A DNA stretch of 64,000 nt from Bacteroidota bacterium (GCA_023437225.1 JAEZGS010000016.1:62001-126000); one strand, 5' to 3'; shown: positions 8,759-18,335, counted from the first letter of the stretch. The notes: generated by a model from the letters alone, not told the origin. Made by a program: numbers and translations.

Positions 8759-9322
8759 CTATCTCTCACCGGCAGTGTACCGCTTTCTATATATAGCTGC
8801 AAGCACGATACCGATCAGGAGCCATGGCACAAAAGCATCGAGGAAATGCGCCCATAGGTCGAAAGTTTTAAACCAGATGTGATTGGTATAAGGAACCGCA
8901 AAAAAGATGATCATACCAATGAATATACAACTCACGATGATCGTTCCGAATGTCCGCGGGTTTAGTTTTGAAATGATGTAACACAATAGGCCGATCAACA
9001 CGATATCAATTAACAATCCACGAATCATGTTCATAGTCATATCACTGTCCATTGAAGTGTGATAACTAACGATCGCCCATGGTTTGCCTTCGGCCTCTTT
9101 CATTGCAGCCTGCTGTTGCTCAGAGGTTGCGTCTTTTGGAAGGTTAGGCATGTAGTACGAGCCGCTTTCGGTAAACTGCGAGCTGAGATACTTAAGCACC
9201 TCTTGCTGCTTCGGAGTGTAATCCATCGCGGGACGATGTAAATCCAATAATGCAAACGAAAGGAATTGCCAGATAAACAGAATGAGGCCACCGAGTATGG
9301 ACCCGATAATCAGCTTCTTCAT
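8759..9322 (-). CDS. membrane protein of unknown function
   Basis: A 187-residue protein not recognised as a named family. The N-terminal segment (residues 4-27) could be a transmembrane anchor. A polar loop (~30-95) follows, then three hydrophobic helices (~98-116, 124-146, 160-178) and a basic end (RKRYTAGER). The start codon overlaps the stop of the upstream CPBP protease gene (ATGA), so the two are translationally coupled and probably work together. Function cannot be assigned. Confidence 0.75.
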   Translation of the reverse strand: MKKLIIGSILGGLILFIWQFLSFALLDLHRPAMDYTPKQQEVLKYLSSQFTESGSYYMPNLPKDATSEQQQAAMKEAEGKPWAIVSYHTSMDSDMTMNMIRGLLIDIVLIGLLCYIISKLNPRTFGTIIVSCIFIGMIIFFAVPYTNHIWFKTFDLWAHFLDAFVPWLLIGIVLAAIYRKRYTAGER

Positions 9323-10131
9323 AATGAGTTTGTTTTGGGAACAGAAGGTAATAATATTATGATTCCAATCAAAACAACCACAGTTTGTATGATCGATCCT
9401 TCGAAGCCAAACTGTCCGCCGGTAAGCATATCGTTTCCCGTTAACTGTTGCGACAATAAGGCTGGAAATTCCAGTCCGCTCACTTTATAGCCGAGTATAG
9501 GTCCCTGCACAAAGTTCCACGCGAAGTGAAAGGAGAAAGGGAGCCAAAGACTTCTTTGATGCAAATAACATCCACCGATCAAGATGCCACCAAGGAAAAT
9601 ATTCAGGATCGCAATGAAACCCGTATTCGGATTCAGGGAATGAAACAATGCAAATATCCCCGCACTAATGATAAGAGCCGTCCATTGATTCGTTGATCGC
9701 ATCAACTGTTTCATCACCACTCCGCGAAACACCAGTTCCTCGTAAAATGCGATCCATGCAAAGAACAAGACCATGGCTGCTAACGATGTCATACCTGTAG
9801 TTGATGACAACCATTGAATGTTGCCGGTAAGATAGATCAGCAGCGAACCCAGACCGATAAGCCCGGTTGCAAGGCAAAAGCCCATTGCACACTGAGTGGA
9901 AGCCATGTTCACGCTAAATCCTTCGCGCACCACTTTATGGTCAAACACATGTGCCAGCGCAATGCTAATGATGCCCGTAGCCACAATTGAAATATATAAA
10001 GCAAATTCATCTTTAAGGTCGATGTATCGATCAATTATTAACGAAAGAAATATCCCGCAAACAATATAAATCAGGATAAATGTTGCAATACGAATCAATG
10101 TGCGTTGTAAGCTTTTATATGATGCGTTCAA
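9319..10131 (-). CDS. CPBP-family intramembrane glutamic protease
   Basis: A 270-residue polytopic protein with the motifs of the CAAX prenyl protease/bacteriocin-processing (Rce1) family: E131-E132-xxx-R136 in FYEELVFRGVV, H164 in FALFHSLNPNTG, and H202/N206 in FHFAWNF. The substrate is unknown. The only start that fits is a TTG at 10131, because the frame is closed by a TAA a few codons upstream. A -7 box (TAGCTTTG, minus strand) lies at 10174-10181. It is translationally coupled to the membrane protein at 8759-9322. Confidence 0.85.
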   Translation of the reverse strand: MNASYKSLQRTLIRIATFILIYIVCGIFLSLIIDRYIDLKDEFALYISIVATGIISIALAHVFDHKVVREGFSVNMASTQCAMGFCLATGLIGLGSLLIYLTGNIQWLSSTTGMTSLAAMVLFFAWIAFYEELVFRGVVMKQLMRSTNQWTALIISAGIFALFHSLNPNTGFIAILNIFLGGILIGGCYLHQRSLWLPFSFHFAWNFVQGPILGYKVSGLEFPALLSQQLTGNDMLTGGQFGFEGSIIQTVVVLIGIIILLPSVPKTNSL

Positions 10132-10167
10132 TCTTTCAATGTTTTATCTTGCTTAAAAATAACGAGG

Positions 10168-11415
10168 ATGTTTCAAAGCTATTCGTTTTCTGTTGCCGAA
10201 AGATTCATGCGTTACGTACAGGTGGATACACAAAGCGATCCGCAGTCGACATCACAACCCTCTACCGAAAAACAAAAAGATCTTTCACGAATACTTGTGC
10301 GCGAATTACAGGAAATTGGAATTGCCGATGCGGTACTTGATGATGCCGGTTATGTTTACGCAACCATTCCTTCGAATACAGACAAGGTTGTGCCTGTTAT
10401 CTGTTTTTGTGCACATGTAGACACTTCACCGGATACTACCGGTGCAGGAGTGAAACCGATTGTTCACAACAGTTATGATGGCTCCGACATTGTGCTGCCT
10501 GATGACCCTTCACAAGTAATTACTACTAATGAACAACCGTATTTAAAAAAGAAAATTGGCGACGATATCATAACCGCTTCGGGTACCACTTTGTTGGGTG
10601 CAGATGATAAGGCAGGAATAGCAGTGATCATGGACATGGCCGCGTTTCTTTCCCGACATCCGGAAATTAGGCATGGTGAAATAAAAATATTGTTCACTCC
10701 TGATGAAGAAATTGGAAGGGGAGTCAATGCAGTCGATCTCGAACGCCTCGGTGCCGACTATGCATACACGCTGGATGCAGGCGAGCTGGGTTCTTATGAA
10801 GATGAAACTTTTTCAGCAGATGCGCTGGTGGTGACGTTTAAGGGTGTTAGTGCACACCCGGGCTATGCGAAAGGCAGACTGGTGAATGCAATCAAGATTG
10901 CCGCACATTTCCTCGAGCAATTGCCGCGAAATTCATTTTCACCTGAAACCACAGATGGGAGGGAAGGCTTTGTGCATCCTGTGCGCATAGAGGGTATCGC
11001 TGAATCTGTGGATGTTGAATTTATTGTTCGCGATTTCATTACGTCCAAACTCATCGAATATGAAAATTACATACGTGAGAAAGTGAATGAAACGCTCGCT
11101 TCATTTCCTGGTGCAACGGCTGAAGTAATGGTACATGAGCAATACCGCAACATGAAAGAAGTGCTCGATAAATATCCGAAGATCACCAGCTACGCTCATG
11201 AAGCGATACGTCGTGCAAACATTCCATTGGTGAGCATGAGCGCACGTGGCGGTACAGATGGTTCAAGGCTTTCATTCATGGGTCTTCCATGTCCAAATTT
11301 ATTTACGGGCGAGATGGCATTTCATGGCAAGCATGAATACGTCAGCATCCAGGATATGCAGAAGAGCGTAGAAACTATTGTTCACCTTGCAATGATCTGG
11401 GAGGAGAACGCCTAG
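10168..11415 (+). CDS. pepT: peptidase T (tripeptide aminopeptidase)
   Basis: A 415-residue M20B zinc aminopeptidase that removes the N-terminal residue from tripeptides in the cytoplasm. The di-zinc ligands are all present: H83 with D85 (CAHVDTSPD), D146 (LLGADDKAG), E180/E181 (TPDEEIGRG), D203 (YTLDAGE) and the C-terminal His in FHGKHEYVS. The dimerisation lid domain lies between, with SAHPGYAKGR. Length is normal for the family. Its last 4 bp overlap the 3' end of the convergent ABC transporter gene. Confidence 0.96.
   Translation: MFQSYSFSVAERFMRYVQVDTQSDPQSTSQPSTEKQKDLSRILVRELQEIGIADAVLDDAGYVYATIPSNTDKVVPVICFCAHVDTSPDTTGAGVKPIVHNSYDGSDIVLPDDPSQVITTNEQPYLKKKIGDDIITASGTTLLGADDKAGIAVIMDMAAFLSRHPEIRHGEIKILFTPDEEIGRGVNAVDLERLGADYAYTLDAGELGSYEDETFSADALVVTFKGVSAHPGYAKGRLVNAIKIAAHFLEQLPRNSFSPETTDGREGFVHPVRIEGIAESVDVEFIVRDFITSKLIEYENYIREKVNETLASFPGATAEVMVHEQYRNMKEVLDKYPKITSYAHEAIRRANIPLVSMSARGGTDGSRLSFMGLPCPNLFTGEMAFHGKHEYVSIQDMQKSVETIVHLAMIWEENA
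10174..10181 (-). promoter_or_regulatory. predicted -7 box for the CPBP protease gene
   Basis: TAGCTTTG on the minus strand matches TAnnTTTG; the predicted start is about 37 nt upstream of the TTG start. It lies inside the first codons of the divergent pepT. Confidence 0.4.
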
Positions 11416-13163
11416 TTGGTGACTTTTAGTTCACCGGCCTGCTGTCGCCACATTGCATAATACAGACCTTTTTGTTGAAGCAATTCGTAATGGGTACCCA
11501 CCTCAGACATCTTTCCTTTTTCCAGCACATAGATGACATCTGCATGCATGATGGTGGATAGCCTGTGTGCAATAAGAATGGTTATCCGTTCACGGGCAGT
11601 GGAAATATTTCGGATGGTATCCGTAATACTTTCTTCGGTGATGGAATCCAATGCAGATGTGGCCTCATCAAAGATCAGCAAACGCGGCTGGCGCAACAAA
11701 GCCCTGGCTATCGAAATACGTTGTTTTTCACCTCCGGATAATTTCATTCCTCCTTCACCGAGTACTGTATGAATTCCTTTTGCAGATCGTGAAAGCAATT
11801 GTTCGCAAGCTGCTTTATGTAATGCGTCAAGTATCTGATCTTCCGATGCTTCGGGTTTTACAAATAGCAGGTTTTCTTTTATGGTACCTGCAAACAGTTG
11901 CGTGTCCTGAGTTACGAACCCGATTTGTCTGCGCAACTCATTGTACCGAATATCGTCGGCCTTCGTATCATTGAAATAGATCGATCCGCTCACCGGTTTG
12001 TATAGGCCAACAAGTAGTTTAACAAGTGTACTTTTCCCGGATCCCGATGGACCAACAAAGGCAATCGTTTCGCCTGTTTTAACGGAAAACGAAATATCGT
12101 CAATGGCGTGATGAACAGAACTCTTATGATGAAATACCACATTGTCAAATCTCAGGTTTTCCAGCGGCCCGATTTCGATTGGATTTTCGGGTCTGCGTTC
12201 AATCGGCTTTTTCATCAGCGTATCAAAGTTGTGTACCGACGCCTGGACTTCGCGGTATTGCAATATGATGTTTCCAAGATCCTGCAAAGGACCAAAGATC
12301 GACGTGGAGATAAATTGCATCGCGATGAGTTCGCCGGTAGAAAGTATATCCCGGAAGATGAGCCACAAAAGAATGAATAATATCGATTGCCTTAAAAGAT
12401 TTAGTGTGGTACCCTGCAGAAAGGAGAGGGTTCTGACCTTTCTAACCTTTATCATTTCAAGGTTGAATATTTTCAGGGTTTGCTCTTTCAAGCGCCTGAT
12501 TTCCGGGAATGTCAGTCCCAGGCTTTTTACCAGCTCAATATTGCGAAGGCTCTCCGTAATGACACCGCTCATCTTGTTTGTTTCCCTGTTGATTGAGCGC
12601 TGAACAGTTTTAATTTTCTTCGATAATAAACCAGTCAGTGATCCCAGCACCAGGATTCCGATAATAAACACCGGGATCAGCATCCAGTTCCTTGTAATGG
12701 AGTACCAGATAAGAAATCCAATTCCCACAATGGAAGAAAAAACGATGTTAATGAAGGAATTGATGAAACGCTCGGTATCTGTCTTCACTTTTTGCAATAC
12801 GGAAAGTGTTTCGCCACTGCGACTTTCCTCGAATTCCTGGAAACTTAGCCGGAGTGTTTGCTTCAAGCCATCATTGAATATCTGCATACCAAAACGTGCA
12901 ACCGCCAGGCGGGTGGTATATTCCTGGAATGCTTTGGCAACACGTGCCGCAAGTGCAACTATAACTGCGATCATCAACCAGAACAATACTCCACGGACAA
13001 GTTCTTTTTCGGGTTTTGTTTCTTTTTGATTGGCATAATCGTCAATGATCTTACCGAAGATAATCGGGTCTATAAGGGTGAGCAATTGAGCGACCGTTGC
13101 TAAAAGTAAAGAGAAGAATATGAGTTTTTGGTGAGGTTTCAGGTAATTCCACAATATCCGCAT
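11412..13163 (-). CDS. ABC exporter, fused membrane and ATPase domains (MsbA-like)
   Basis: A 583-residue half-transporter. The N-terminal six-helix exporter domain covers residues ~1-300; the ATPase domain covers ~335-583. Walker A is GPSGSGKS (371-378), the Q-loop Gln is near 419, the signature is LSGGEKQ (from 475), Walker B is LLIFDE (495-500) and the switch His is in IAHRLS (~533). It would work as a homodimer or heterodimer exporting lipid, peptide or drug; substrate cannot be told. It is monocistronic, and its 3' end overlaps pepT by 4 bp. Confidence 0.93.
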   Translation of the reverse strand: MRILWNYLKPHQKLIFFSLLLATVAQLLTLIDPIIFGKIIDDYANQKETKPEKELVRGVLFWLMIAVIVALAARVAKAFQEYTTRLAVARFGMQIFNDGLKQTLRLSFQEFEESRSGETLSVLQKVKTDTERFINSFINIVFSSIVGIGFLIWYSITRNWMLIPVFIIGILVLGSLTGLLSKKIKTVQRSINRETNKMSGVITESLRNIELVKSLGLTFPEIRRLKEQTLKIFNLEMIKVRKVRTLSFLQGTTLNLLRQSILFILLWLIFRDILSTGELIAMQFISTSIFGPLQDLGNIILQYREVQASVHNFDTLMKKPIERRPENPIEIGPLENLRFDNVVFHHKSSVHHAIDDISFSVKTGETIAFVGPSGSGKSTLVKLLVGLYKPVSGSIYFNDTKADDIRYNELRRQIGFVTQDTQLFAGTIKENLLFVKPEASEDQILDALHKAACEQLLSRSAKGIHTVLGEGGMKLSGGEKQRISIARALLRQPRLLIFDEATSALDSITEESITDTIRNISTARERITILIAHRLSTIMHADVIYVLEKGKMSEVGTHYELLQQKGLYYAMWRQQAGELKVTN

Positions 13164-13295
13164 AGTGCTGACTTATTTACATGGGCGACTAAAAAAGCTA
13201 ATGGTAAGTATTTATAAATGTAACAAAACACTTCCTAAATGCAGTGATCGCTCATTACCGCTGTACCTTTTGCGGTACTTTAAAATCCATATTTT

Positions 13296-14219
13296 ATGAA
13301 ACGGAGATCGATCTTTACGTCTCTTGTTACCATCTTCTCATTGTGTGCTGCAACCGCCGATGCTCAGTCAGGCAACGAATGCACAACTCCAGCAACTCCG
13401 GTCATTTATCCGAAGGCCATTACAGTTGGCGTCAATGAGCCAGTCACCTATACAATTTCTAATGTTACTGTTGGCGCATCATACCAGGTTGTTGATGAAT
13501 TTGATCACAGCATATCCGACGAAGTAACGGCAAAAGACAATGCTGAATTGACTGTTTCCACGAGTCAATTCCTGAAGGAAGGTTCACGAAGTCTGAAGAT
13601 TCTTGCAGATATGAAAAATGGCTGTCCCGTATCCAGTGCTCCGGCAGTAGTGATGGTTGCAACAACATCTTTGCCTTTCGATAAGATCGCATTAAAAACC
13701 CGAAGCGCAAATGATGGTGTATTGCTGCAATGGGAAGTATTACAGGAAATAGATGTGGATCGCTATGAGATTGAAAGAAGTGCCGATGGTAAGCAATTCA
13801 AAACAGTTCACGTTGCACAGCCTTCCACTACAATTCAATCAAAAAAGAACTACTCATATTCGGACAAACAAATAACAACGCCAGGCAAATATTATTTTAG
13901 GATCAGGGTAGTGGACGTTGATGGCAAGTACCATTATTCTCCAGTTGCATCGATAGATTATGAAAGCTTTGTGTTCGATGTATTTGCTAAGTCAGTCGGC
14001 CGTTCCTCAAATCCAACGCTGGCCGTGTCATTACCCGAAGCAGGAAATGTAGAGTTTATATACATGGATGCGGGTGGCCGGTTCATCAGCAGGCAAAATA
14101 TGCATTTCCGTTCAGGCAATACAGATTATATACCTAACCGTGCGAACTCTTCAGCAAACCTCTTATTCGTAGTGGCACGCTATAAAGGGAAGCAAAAAAC
14201 AATCCGGCTGTCCAATTAA
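13296..14219 (+). CDS. secreted protein with fibronectin III-like segment
   Basis: A 307-residue exported protein of unknown role. It has a signal peptide (about residues 1-24, ending ATADAQ). Residues ~130-205 read like the beta-sandwich that commonly precedes T9SS signals in Bacteroidetes (VLLQWEVLQEIDVDRYEIER, then YYFRIRVVDVDGKYHYSPV). The last 80 residues resemble a degenerate T9SS type A domain (VEFIYMDAGGRFISRQ, ending KTIRLSN), which would send it to the outer surface. No catalytic motif is evident. Confidence 0.75.
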   Translation: MKRRSIFTSLVTIFSLCAATADAQSGNECTTPATPVIYPKAITVGVNEPVTYTISNVTVGASYQVVDEFDHSISDEVTAKDNAELTVSTSQFLKEGSRSLKILADMKNGCPVSSAPAVVMVATTSLPFDKIALKTRSANDGVLLQWEVLQEIDVDRYEIERSADGKQFKTVHVAQPSTTIQSKKNYSYSDKQITTPGKYYFRIRVVDVDGKYHYSPVASIDYESFVFDVFAKSVGRSSNPTLAVSLPEAGNVEFIYMDAGGRFISRQNMHFRSGNTDYIPNRANSSANLLFVVARYKGKQKTIRLSN

Positions 14220-14236
14220 GTTATAGAGGTTGCAGA

Positions 14237-14605
14237 TTATTTTTTGAATAAAAAATAGACCGCCAGAATTAGAAAGATAAAACCTATAAGGTGATTCATC
14301 CTGAAGGGTTCCGTTCTGAAGATGACTATTGCGAAGATGGAGAAAACTGTGAGGCTAATCACTTCCTGAATCACTTTCAATTGCCAGATGTCGAATGGAC
14401 CTCCATTGCTGATATGGCCAATGCGATTAGCCGGCACCTGTGCCATATATTCAAATAATGCAATCCCCCAGCTTATGAGTATGATGGCCGGCAGGCCAAT
14501 ATGAGCAAGCCATTTAAAATTCTTAAATTTCAAATGACCATACCACGCAAAGGTCATAAAGATATTGGACAGGGTGAGTAAAGAGATCGCAATGAATCCT
14601 TTCAT
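14237..14605 (-). CDS. DUF486 (DMT-like) small membrane protein
   Basis: A 122-residue protein with four hydrophobic helices and the DUF486 hallmarks: FAWYGHLKFKN near residue 19, FEYMAQVPANRIG near 50, and QLKVIQEVISLTVF near 74. DUF486 is distantly related to small drug/metabolite transporters; no substrate is known. It lies 32 bp downstream of the acyltransferase-like gene on the same strand, so the two may be cotranscribed. Confidence 0.85.
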   Translation of the reverse strand: MKGFIAISLLTLSNIFMTFAWYGHLKFKNFKWLAHIGLPAIILISWGIALFEYMAQVPANRIGHISNGGPFDIWQLKVIQEVISLTVFSIFAIVIFRTEPFRMNHLIGFIFLILAVYFLFKK

Positions 14606-14637
14606 AAGAGGCGTATTCTTTTATTGCTGGCTGCAAC

Positions 14638-15831
14638 TTACAAATAACTTAACCACCATTTTTTATTTCGGGCTTTATAGTCGGCATATAATTTACACAG
14701 TGGGTACAAAAGCACAATTAGAAGTATCCACACTATATATACTCCTCCAAGTGAAAACCCTTCGCCCGGAAACAGGAATTTGAACGGAATTCCCGGTGCC
14801 CCTTTGGCGGCCTCATTGAAGGAATGTCCCCGACCTATTGTAAACATTGCAGACACCAGGTGTAGCACAAAGAAATGAAGTATGTAATAAAACAAGGGTA
14901 CACGCCCAAATACGGTTACGAGGTGAGTGATACGATTTTTTGCGCTGTTCATATAGGCAAGAAAAATCAATGCCGGTCCGATGGTCATGCAGATGAACAG
15001 CAGCGAAGGTGGATATTTTGTAGTATTGAGAAATGACATGAGCGTGTAAGTTGAACTGTCGCGTACTGACCAGTGAGATGGATCTCCATATACATTCGAT
15101 GCCCTGAGACAAATAAATATGGCAATCAGTGCATATCCAATTATTGCGACAGTCTTTCTTTGTCGCCTGACATCTATTGTTCCATCAAAGAGTTTTCCAA
15201 AAGCAAATCCAACCATCATAAGCCCTGTCCATGGCAGGAACGGGTATAGGATACCCAACACATGGTGGTGGATGAAAGGAAGGAATGCCTGCCTGTGGAG
15301 CAAACTGTAAAATACTGAAAACCCTCCCTGGTTATCCGACTCATAAATATCAAGCAGGTTATGTCCAAAGATAATAATCAGCCCAAGAGCAATGATCCAT
15401 TTGTAGGAGAGCCATATGAGTGCCGACATCAATACCATGCTGATTCCTATCGCCCATATCACCACCAGTAAGAAGAACGAATAGCGGATGTCAAATGTCA
15501 TTATTAACGTCATCACTGCGAGCTCGAGGAATATCAGCCAGAGGCCTCGTGTGAACAGAAACCGGCTAAGTTGTTTGCGTGTTTTGCGAAGCGATTGTAG
15601 ATATATCGAAGTTCCCGACAGGAACACAAAAACGGGAGCGCAAATGTGTGTGATCCATCGTGTGAAAAATAATGAAGGCGTTGTTGTATCAATATTCAAT
15701 GGGTCCTGCAACAATGCCTGGTCATGAAACAGATCTCTTGTGTGATCCAGGGCCATAATGATCATAACCACTCCCCGAAGCAGGTCAATGCTTCGCACCC
15801 GGTTGTTTGGAATTGATGCGCTTAAATGCAT
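14638..15831 (-). CDS. DUF1624/heparan-alpha-glucosaminide N-acetyltransferase-like membrane protein
   Basis: A 397-residue polytopic protein with about ten hydrophobic helices. The N-terminus (RVRSIDLLRGVVMIIMALDHTRDLF) has the RxxSIDxLRG and DHxRD motifs of the YeiB/HGSNAT-like acyltransferase clan. A further segment, ICAPVFVFLSGTSIYL, is typical of DUF1624. It probably transfers an acyl group to a cell-surface or lipid-linked sugar; the substrate is unknown. The ATG at 15831 is preferred to an upstream TTG at 15837. Confidence 0.85.
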   Translation of the reverse strand: MHLSASIPNNRVRSIDLLRGVVMIIMALDHTRDLFHDQALLQDPLNIDTTTPSLFFTRWITHICAPVFVFLSGTSIYLQSLRKTRKQLSRFLFTRGLWLIFLELAVMTLIMTFDIRYSFFLLVVIWAIGISMVLMSALIWLSYKWIIALGLIIIFGHNLLDIYESDNQGGFSVFYSLLHRQAFLPFIHHHVLGILYPFLPWTGLMMVGFAFGKLFDGTIDVRRQRKTVAIIGYALIAIFICLRASNVYGDPSHWSVRDSSTYTLMSFLNTTKYPPSLLFICMTIGPALIFLAYMNSAKNRITHLVTVFGRVPLFYYILHFFVLHLVSAMFTIGRGHSFNEAAKGAPGIPFKFLFPGEGFSLGGVYIVWILLIVLLYPLCKLYADYKARNKKWWLSYL

Positions 15832-15861
15832 CGGCAATTAGTTTTGCCTTAAGATATTTAT

Positions 15862-16836
15862 TTAATCCTTTTTTCGCCGAACTATTTGATCAATGATGCG
15901 TAAGGCATGATCCCTGGAATTTTCGATGAACCAAACATGAGTATTCATTCCTCCGCAAACCACACCCGCCAGGAAGATGCCGGGTTTATTGGTTTCCATC
16001 GTTTCTTCATCATAAAAAGGTTGCTTGCATTCGTCATCCGAAAGAATAATGCCGGCGGACTGCAGTAATGCGAAATCCGGTTGGTAGCCAGTCATCGCAA
16101 TCACATAATCATTGGGAATGGTAACGGTCCCTTCGGGGGTATGGATGTCGACTGAGAGTTTGCTGATCGAGCTTAATGTCGAATTGAAGTAAGCTTTAAT
16201 GCTTCCCTCTTTTATGCGGTTTTCAACATCAGGCCGTACCCAGTATTTCACCCGTTCACCAATACCTGGTCCACGGGTAACCATTGTAACGTTGGCACCC
16301 TTGCGATAGGTTTCCAGCGCCGCATCTACAGCAGAATTATTGGCACCGACAACAACGACATTCTGCATCGCATAAAAATGCGGATCCTTATAGTAGTGAG
16401 TAACTTTCTGCAAGTCTTCGCCATCAATGTTCATCTTCACTGGAATGTCATAAAAGCCTGTAGCAAGTACAACATTCTGCGTATGGTAATTTCCTTTTGA
16501 GGTGATCACTATATAGTGATCGTTTTCTTCTACGATATCTACCACCAGTTCCTGAAGGTGAATATTTACATGATTTGAAACGGCTACCCTGCGATAATAT
16601 TCAAGAGCTTCAGGGCGCGTTGGTTTGATATTGTTGGAAACGAACGGGATGTTTCCGATCTCGAGTTTGTCTGAAGTGGAAAAGAAAGTCATATTCAGCG
16701 GATAATTGTAAAGGGAGTTCACGAGACATCCTTTTTCAATCACCAGGTAGTCAAGGGAGTTCTTGCGCGCTTCAAGGGCACAGGAAATACCGATGGGCCC
16801 GCCGCCGACAATGATCAGGTCATAAATTGAGTCCAT
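15862..16836 (-). CDS. ypdA: YpdA-family FAD-dependent disulfide reductase
   Basis: A 324-residue flavoprotein of the YpdA family, proposed to reduce bacillithiol disulfide in Firmicutes and Bacteroidetes. The FAD motif is DLIIVGGGPIGISCALEA; the NAD(P)H motif is VVVVGANNSAVDAALE; a second flavin motif reads GIFLAGVV. No CxxC of thioredoxin reductase is present, as is normal for YpdA. The ATG at 16836 is chosen over a TTG at 16854. A near-consensus -7 box (TATCTTTA on the minus strand) ends 5 nt before it. Confidence 0.88.
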   Translation of the reverse strand: MDSIYDLIIVGGGPIGISCALEARKNSLDYLVIEKGCLVNSLYNYPLNMTFFSTSDKLEIGNIPFVSNNIKPTRPEALEYYRRVAVSNHVNIHLQELVVDIVEENDHYIVITSKGNYHTQNVVLATGFYDIPVKMNIDGEDLQKVTHYYKDPHFYAMQNVVVVGANNSAVDAALETYRKGANVTMVTRGPGIGERVKYWVRPDVENRIKEGSIKAYFNSTLSSISKLSVDIHTPEGTVTIPNDYVIAMTGYQPDFALLQSAGIILSDDECKQPFYDEETMETNKPGIFLAGVVCGGMNTHVWFIENSRDHALRIIDQIVRRKKD

Positions 16837-16841
16837 AACAG

Positions 16842-16849
16842 TAAAGATA
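16842..16849 (-). promoter_or_regulatory. near-consensus -7 box for ypdA
   Basis: TATCTTTA on the minus strand, one mismatch from TAnnTTTG, 5 nt before the ATG; a possible leaderless start. The upstream gene ends in its own terminator, so ypdA needs a promoter here. Confidence 0.4.
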
Positions 16850-16870
16850 GCCAACCAATATAGATGGCAT

Positions 16871-16895
16871 AAAAAAAGCCCGCAATACTGCGGGC
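16871..16895 (-). terminator. intrinsic terminator of the DUF4199 gene
   Basis: On the minus strand GCCCGCA, a 4-nt loop and TGCGGGC are followed by seven T (plus-strand A tract 16871-16877). Confidence 0.9.
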
Positions 16896-16915
16896 GATAT
16901 AAAATGCACTGAAGA

Positions 16916-17446
16916 CTAATAAATCAATTCATGATTCCTGTGATGAACAGGCTCATCGGGCCGGTTGCGATTCATAAGATAATAAACCGAAGACGTCAGC
17001 AACGAAATGATTCCAAGAAGGACGATCGACGTTTGGAAGTTGGACAATGCGAAATTGTATGGAGACTTGAACCATGTCCATTCACCCTGCTTGAAAACCG
17101 ATGCCGAAGAGTAGTTCTGTTGCGCCTGCTGCATGAGTTGCGGCAGATAAGTGGTATCAATGTACTGTGTATAGAAATATGTTGTAACGCTGAAGATCAC
17201 AGCAGCAACAACGCTTGATGTAAGGCCGCAGACGTTAAGAATGCCCCATCTCGCCGATGTAGAGCGCGTAAAATAATTCAGCGATATCCAAAAAACAGAG
17301 AAGGTCATCAGCAGGAAAAGTCCATAAAAGAACAGTTGCTGCGCTATGGTAGTATCCGGTACTGAATGTCTCAAAAGGCCAGCCCCTATAAATATCAGGG
17401 AAAGAATTACCCCCGTAGCAAGGCCGATGGTCATTGCTCTTTTCAT
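16916..17446 (-). CDS. DUF4199-like membrane protein
   Basis: A 176-residue protein with four predicted transmembrane helices (about residues 8-27, 37-57, 69-92, 139-160). A polar loop between helices 3 and 4 contains a Gln-rich stretch (PQLMQQAQQNYSS). The arrangement fits DUF4199, common and uncharacterised in Bacteroidetes. It is monocistronic: a strong terminator follows immediately and the next gene upstream is divergent. Confidence 0.75.
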   Translation of the reverse strand: MKRAMTIGLATGVILSLIFIGAGLLRHSVPDTTIAQQLFFYGLFLLMTFSVFWISLNYFTRSTSARWGILNVCGLTSSVVAAVIFSVTTYFYTQYIDTTYLPQLMQQAQQNYSSASVFKQGEWTWFKSPYNFALSNFQTSIVLLGIISLLTSSVYYLMNRNRPDEPVHHRNHELIY

Positions 17447-17568
17447 AACTCAATAAATTTTACGGATGGTGTAATTGGGTACTGCCGACACTCAAATTAA
17501 AACAATCCCCTCAAAAAGCATGAGCAATAGGCAAGTTTTTTGCTTTTGCTTTAATTCTGAATTCATTA

Positions 17569-17585
17569 AGAAATAACTTATTTCT
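17569..17585. repeat. perfect 17-bp palindrome upstream of tolQ
   Basis: AGAAATAA-C-TTATTTCT, two 8-bp arms around one base, centred 58 bp before the tolQ start and just upstream of a near-consensus -7 sequence (TACATTTA, 17603-17610). Could be an operator; nothing else in this 188-bp divergent spacer is recognisable. Confidence 0.4.
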
Positions 17586-17634
17586 CATTTACGTTCATTG
17601 TTTACATTTACACCTATCAAAAAAATCACTGTTA

Positions 17635-18324
17635 ATGAATTGGTTCTTACTGCAGATCGATACAACTGCCAATGCATTGCAATCCGTTTCCAACTTACCC
17701 GCCAAAGAAATAAGTCTTATGGACCTCCTGTCGAAAGGAGGTGTGTTGATGATCCCCCTGGCATTGTTGTTTGTTGCTGCTATCTATGTGTTCATTGAAA
17801 GAATGATGTATATCCGGAAAGCTTCCAGGATCGAGGACAATTTCATGAACATCATTCGTGATAACATTGTGACAGGTAATGTGAGTGCTGCACGAAATCT
17901 CGCGAGAAATACCAATAATCCCGTTGCAAGGATCATTGATAAAGGCCTCCAGCGCATTGGAAAGCCTATTGATGCCATCGAAAAAAGTATGGAGAATGTA
18001 GGGAAGCTGGAAATGTATAAGATGGAACGAAACCTGAACATTCTATCATTGATCGCGGGTATCGCTCCTATGTTTGGTTTTCTTGGTACCATCATCGGGA
18101 TGTTCCAATTGTTCTTCCGGTTGGCATCTACCGGTGAATTCACGATCCAGTCGATGGCCGATGGTATTTACACCAAGTTGATCTCTTCGGCGGTTGGACT
18201 TATCATTGGTTTGCTTGCATACATTGCGTTCAATTACCTGAATACACAGATCGATAAAACTGCAAACAGGATGGAAGCTTCGAGTGCTGAGTTTGTTGAC
18301 ATATTGCAGGAGCCTACACATTAA
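17635..18324 (+). CDS. tolQ: MotA/TolQ/ExbB proton channel family protein
   Basis: A 229-residue inner-membrane protein with three helices: ~33-53, ~137-160 and ~178-205. The family core is visible in IAGIAPMFGFLGTIIGM and ISSAVGLIIGLLAYIAFNYL. It forms the proton-driven motor with ExbD/TolR, energising either the Tol envelope system or TonB-dependent transport. exbD follows after 11 bp. No tolA or tonB is adjacent, so sequence alone does not decide between Tol and Exb. Confidence 0.9.
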   Translation: MNWFLLQIDTTANALQSVSNLPAKEISLMDLLSKGGVLMIPLALLFVAAIYVFIERMMYIRKASRIEDNFMNIIRDNIVTGNVSAARNLARNTNNPVARIIDKGLQRIGKPIDAIEKSMENVGKLEMYKMERNLNILSLIAGIAPMFGFLGTIIGMFQLFFRLASTGEFTIQSMADGIYTKLISSAVGLIIGLLAYIAFNYLNTQIDKTANRMEASSAEFVDILQEPTH

Positions 18325-18335
18325 AACAGCGACCC

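Noticed and set aside
8729..8866. Continuation of the small lipoprotein by stop-codon readthrough
   Set aside because: The in-frame sequence past the TAA is antisense to the end of the convergent membrane protein gene and has no lipoprotein-like features.
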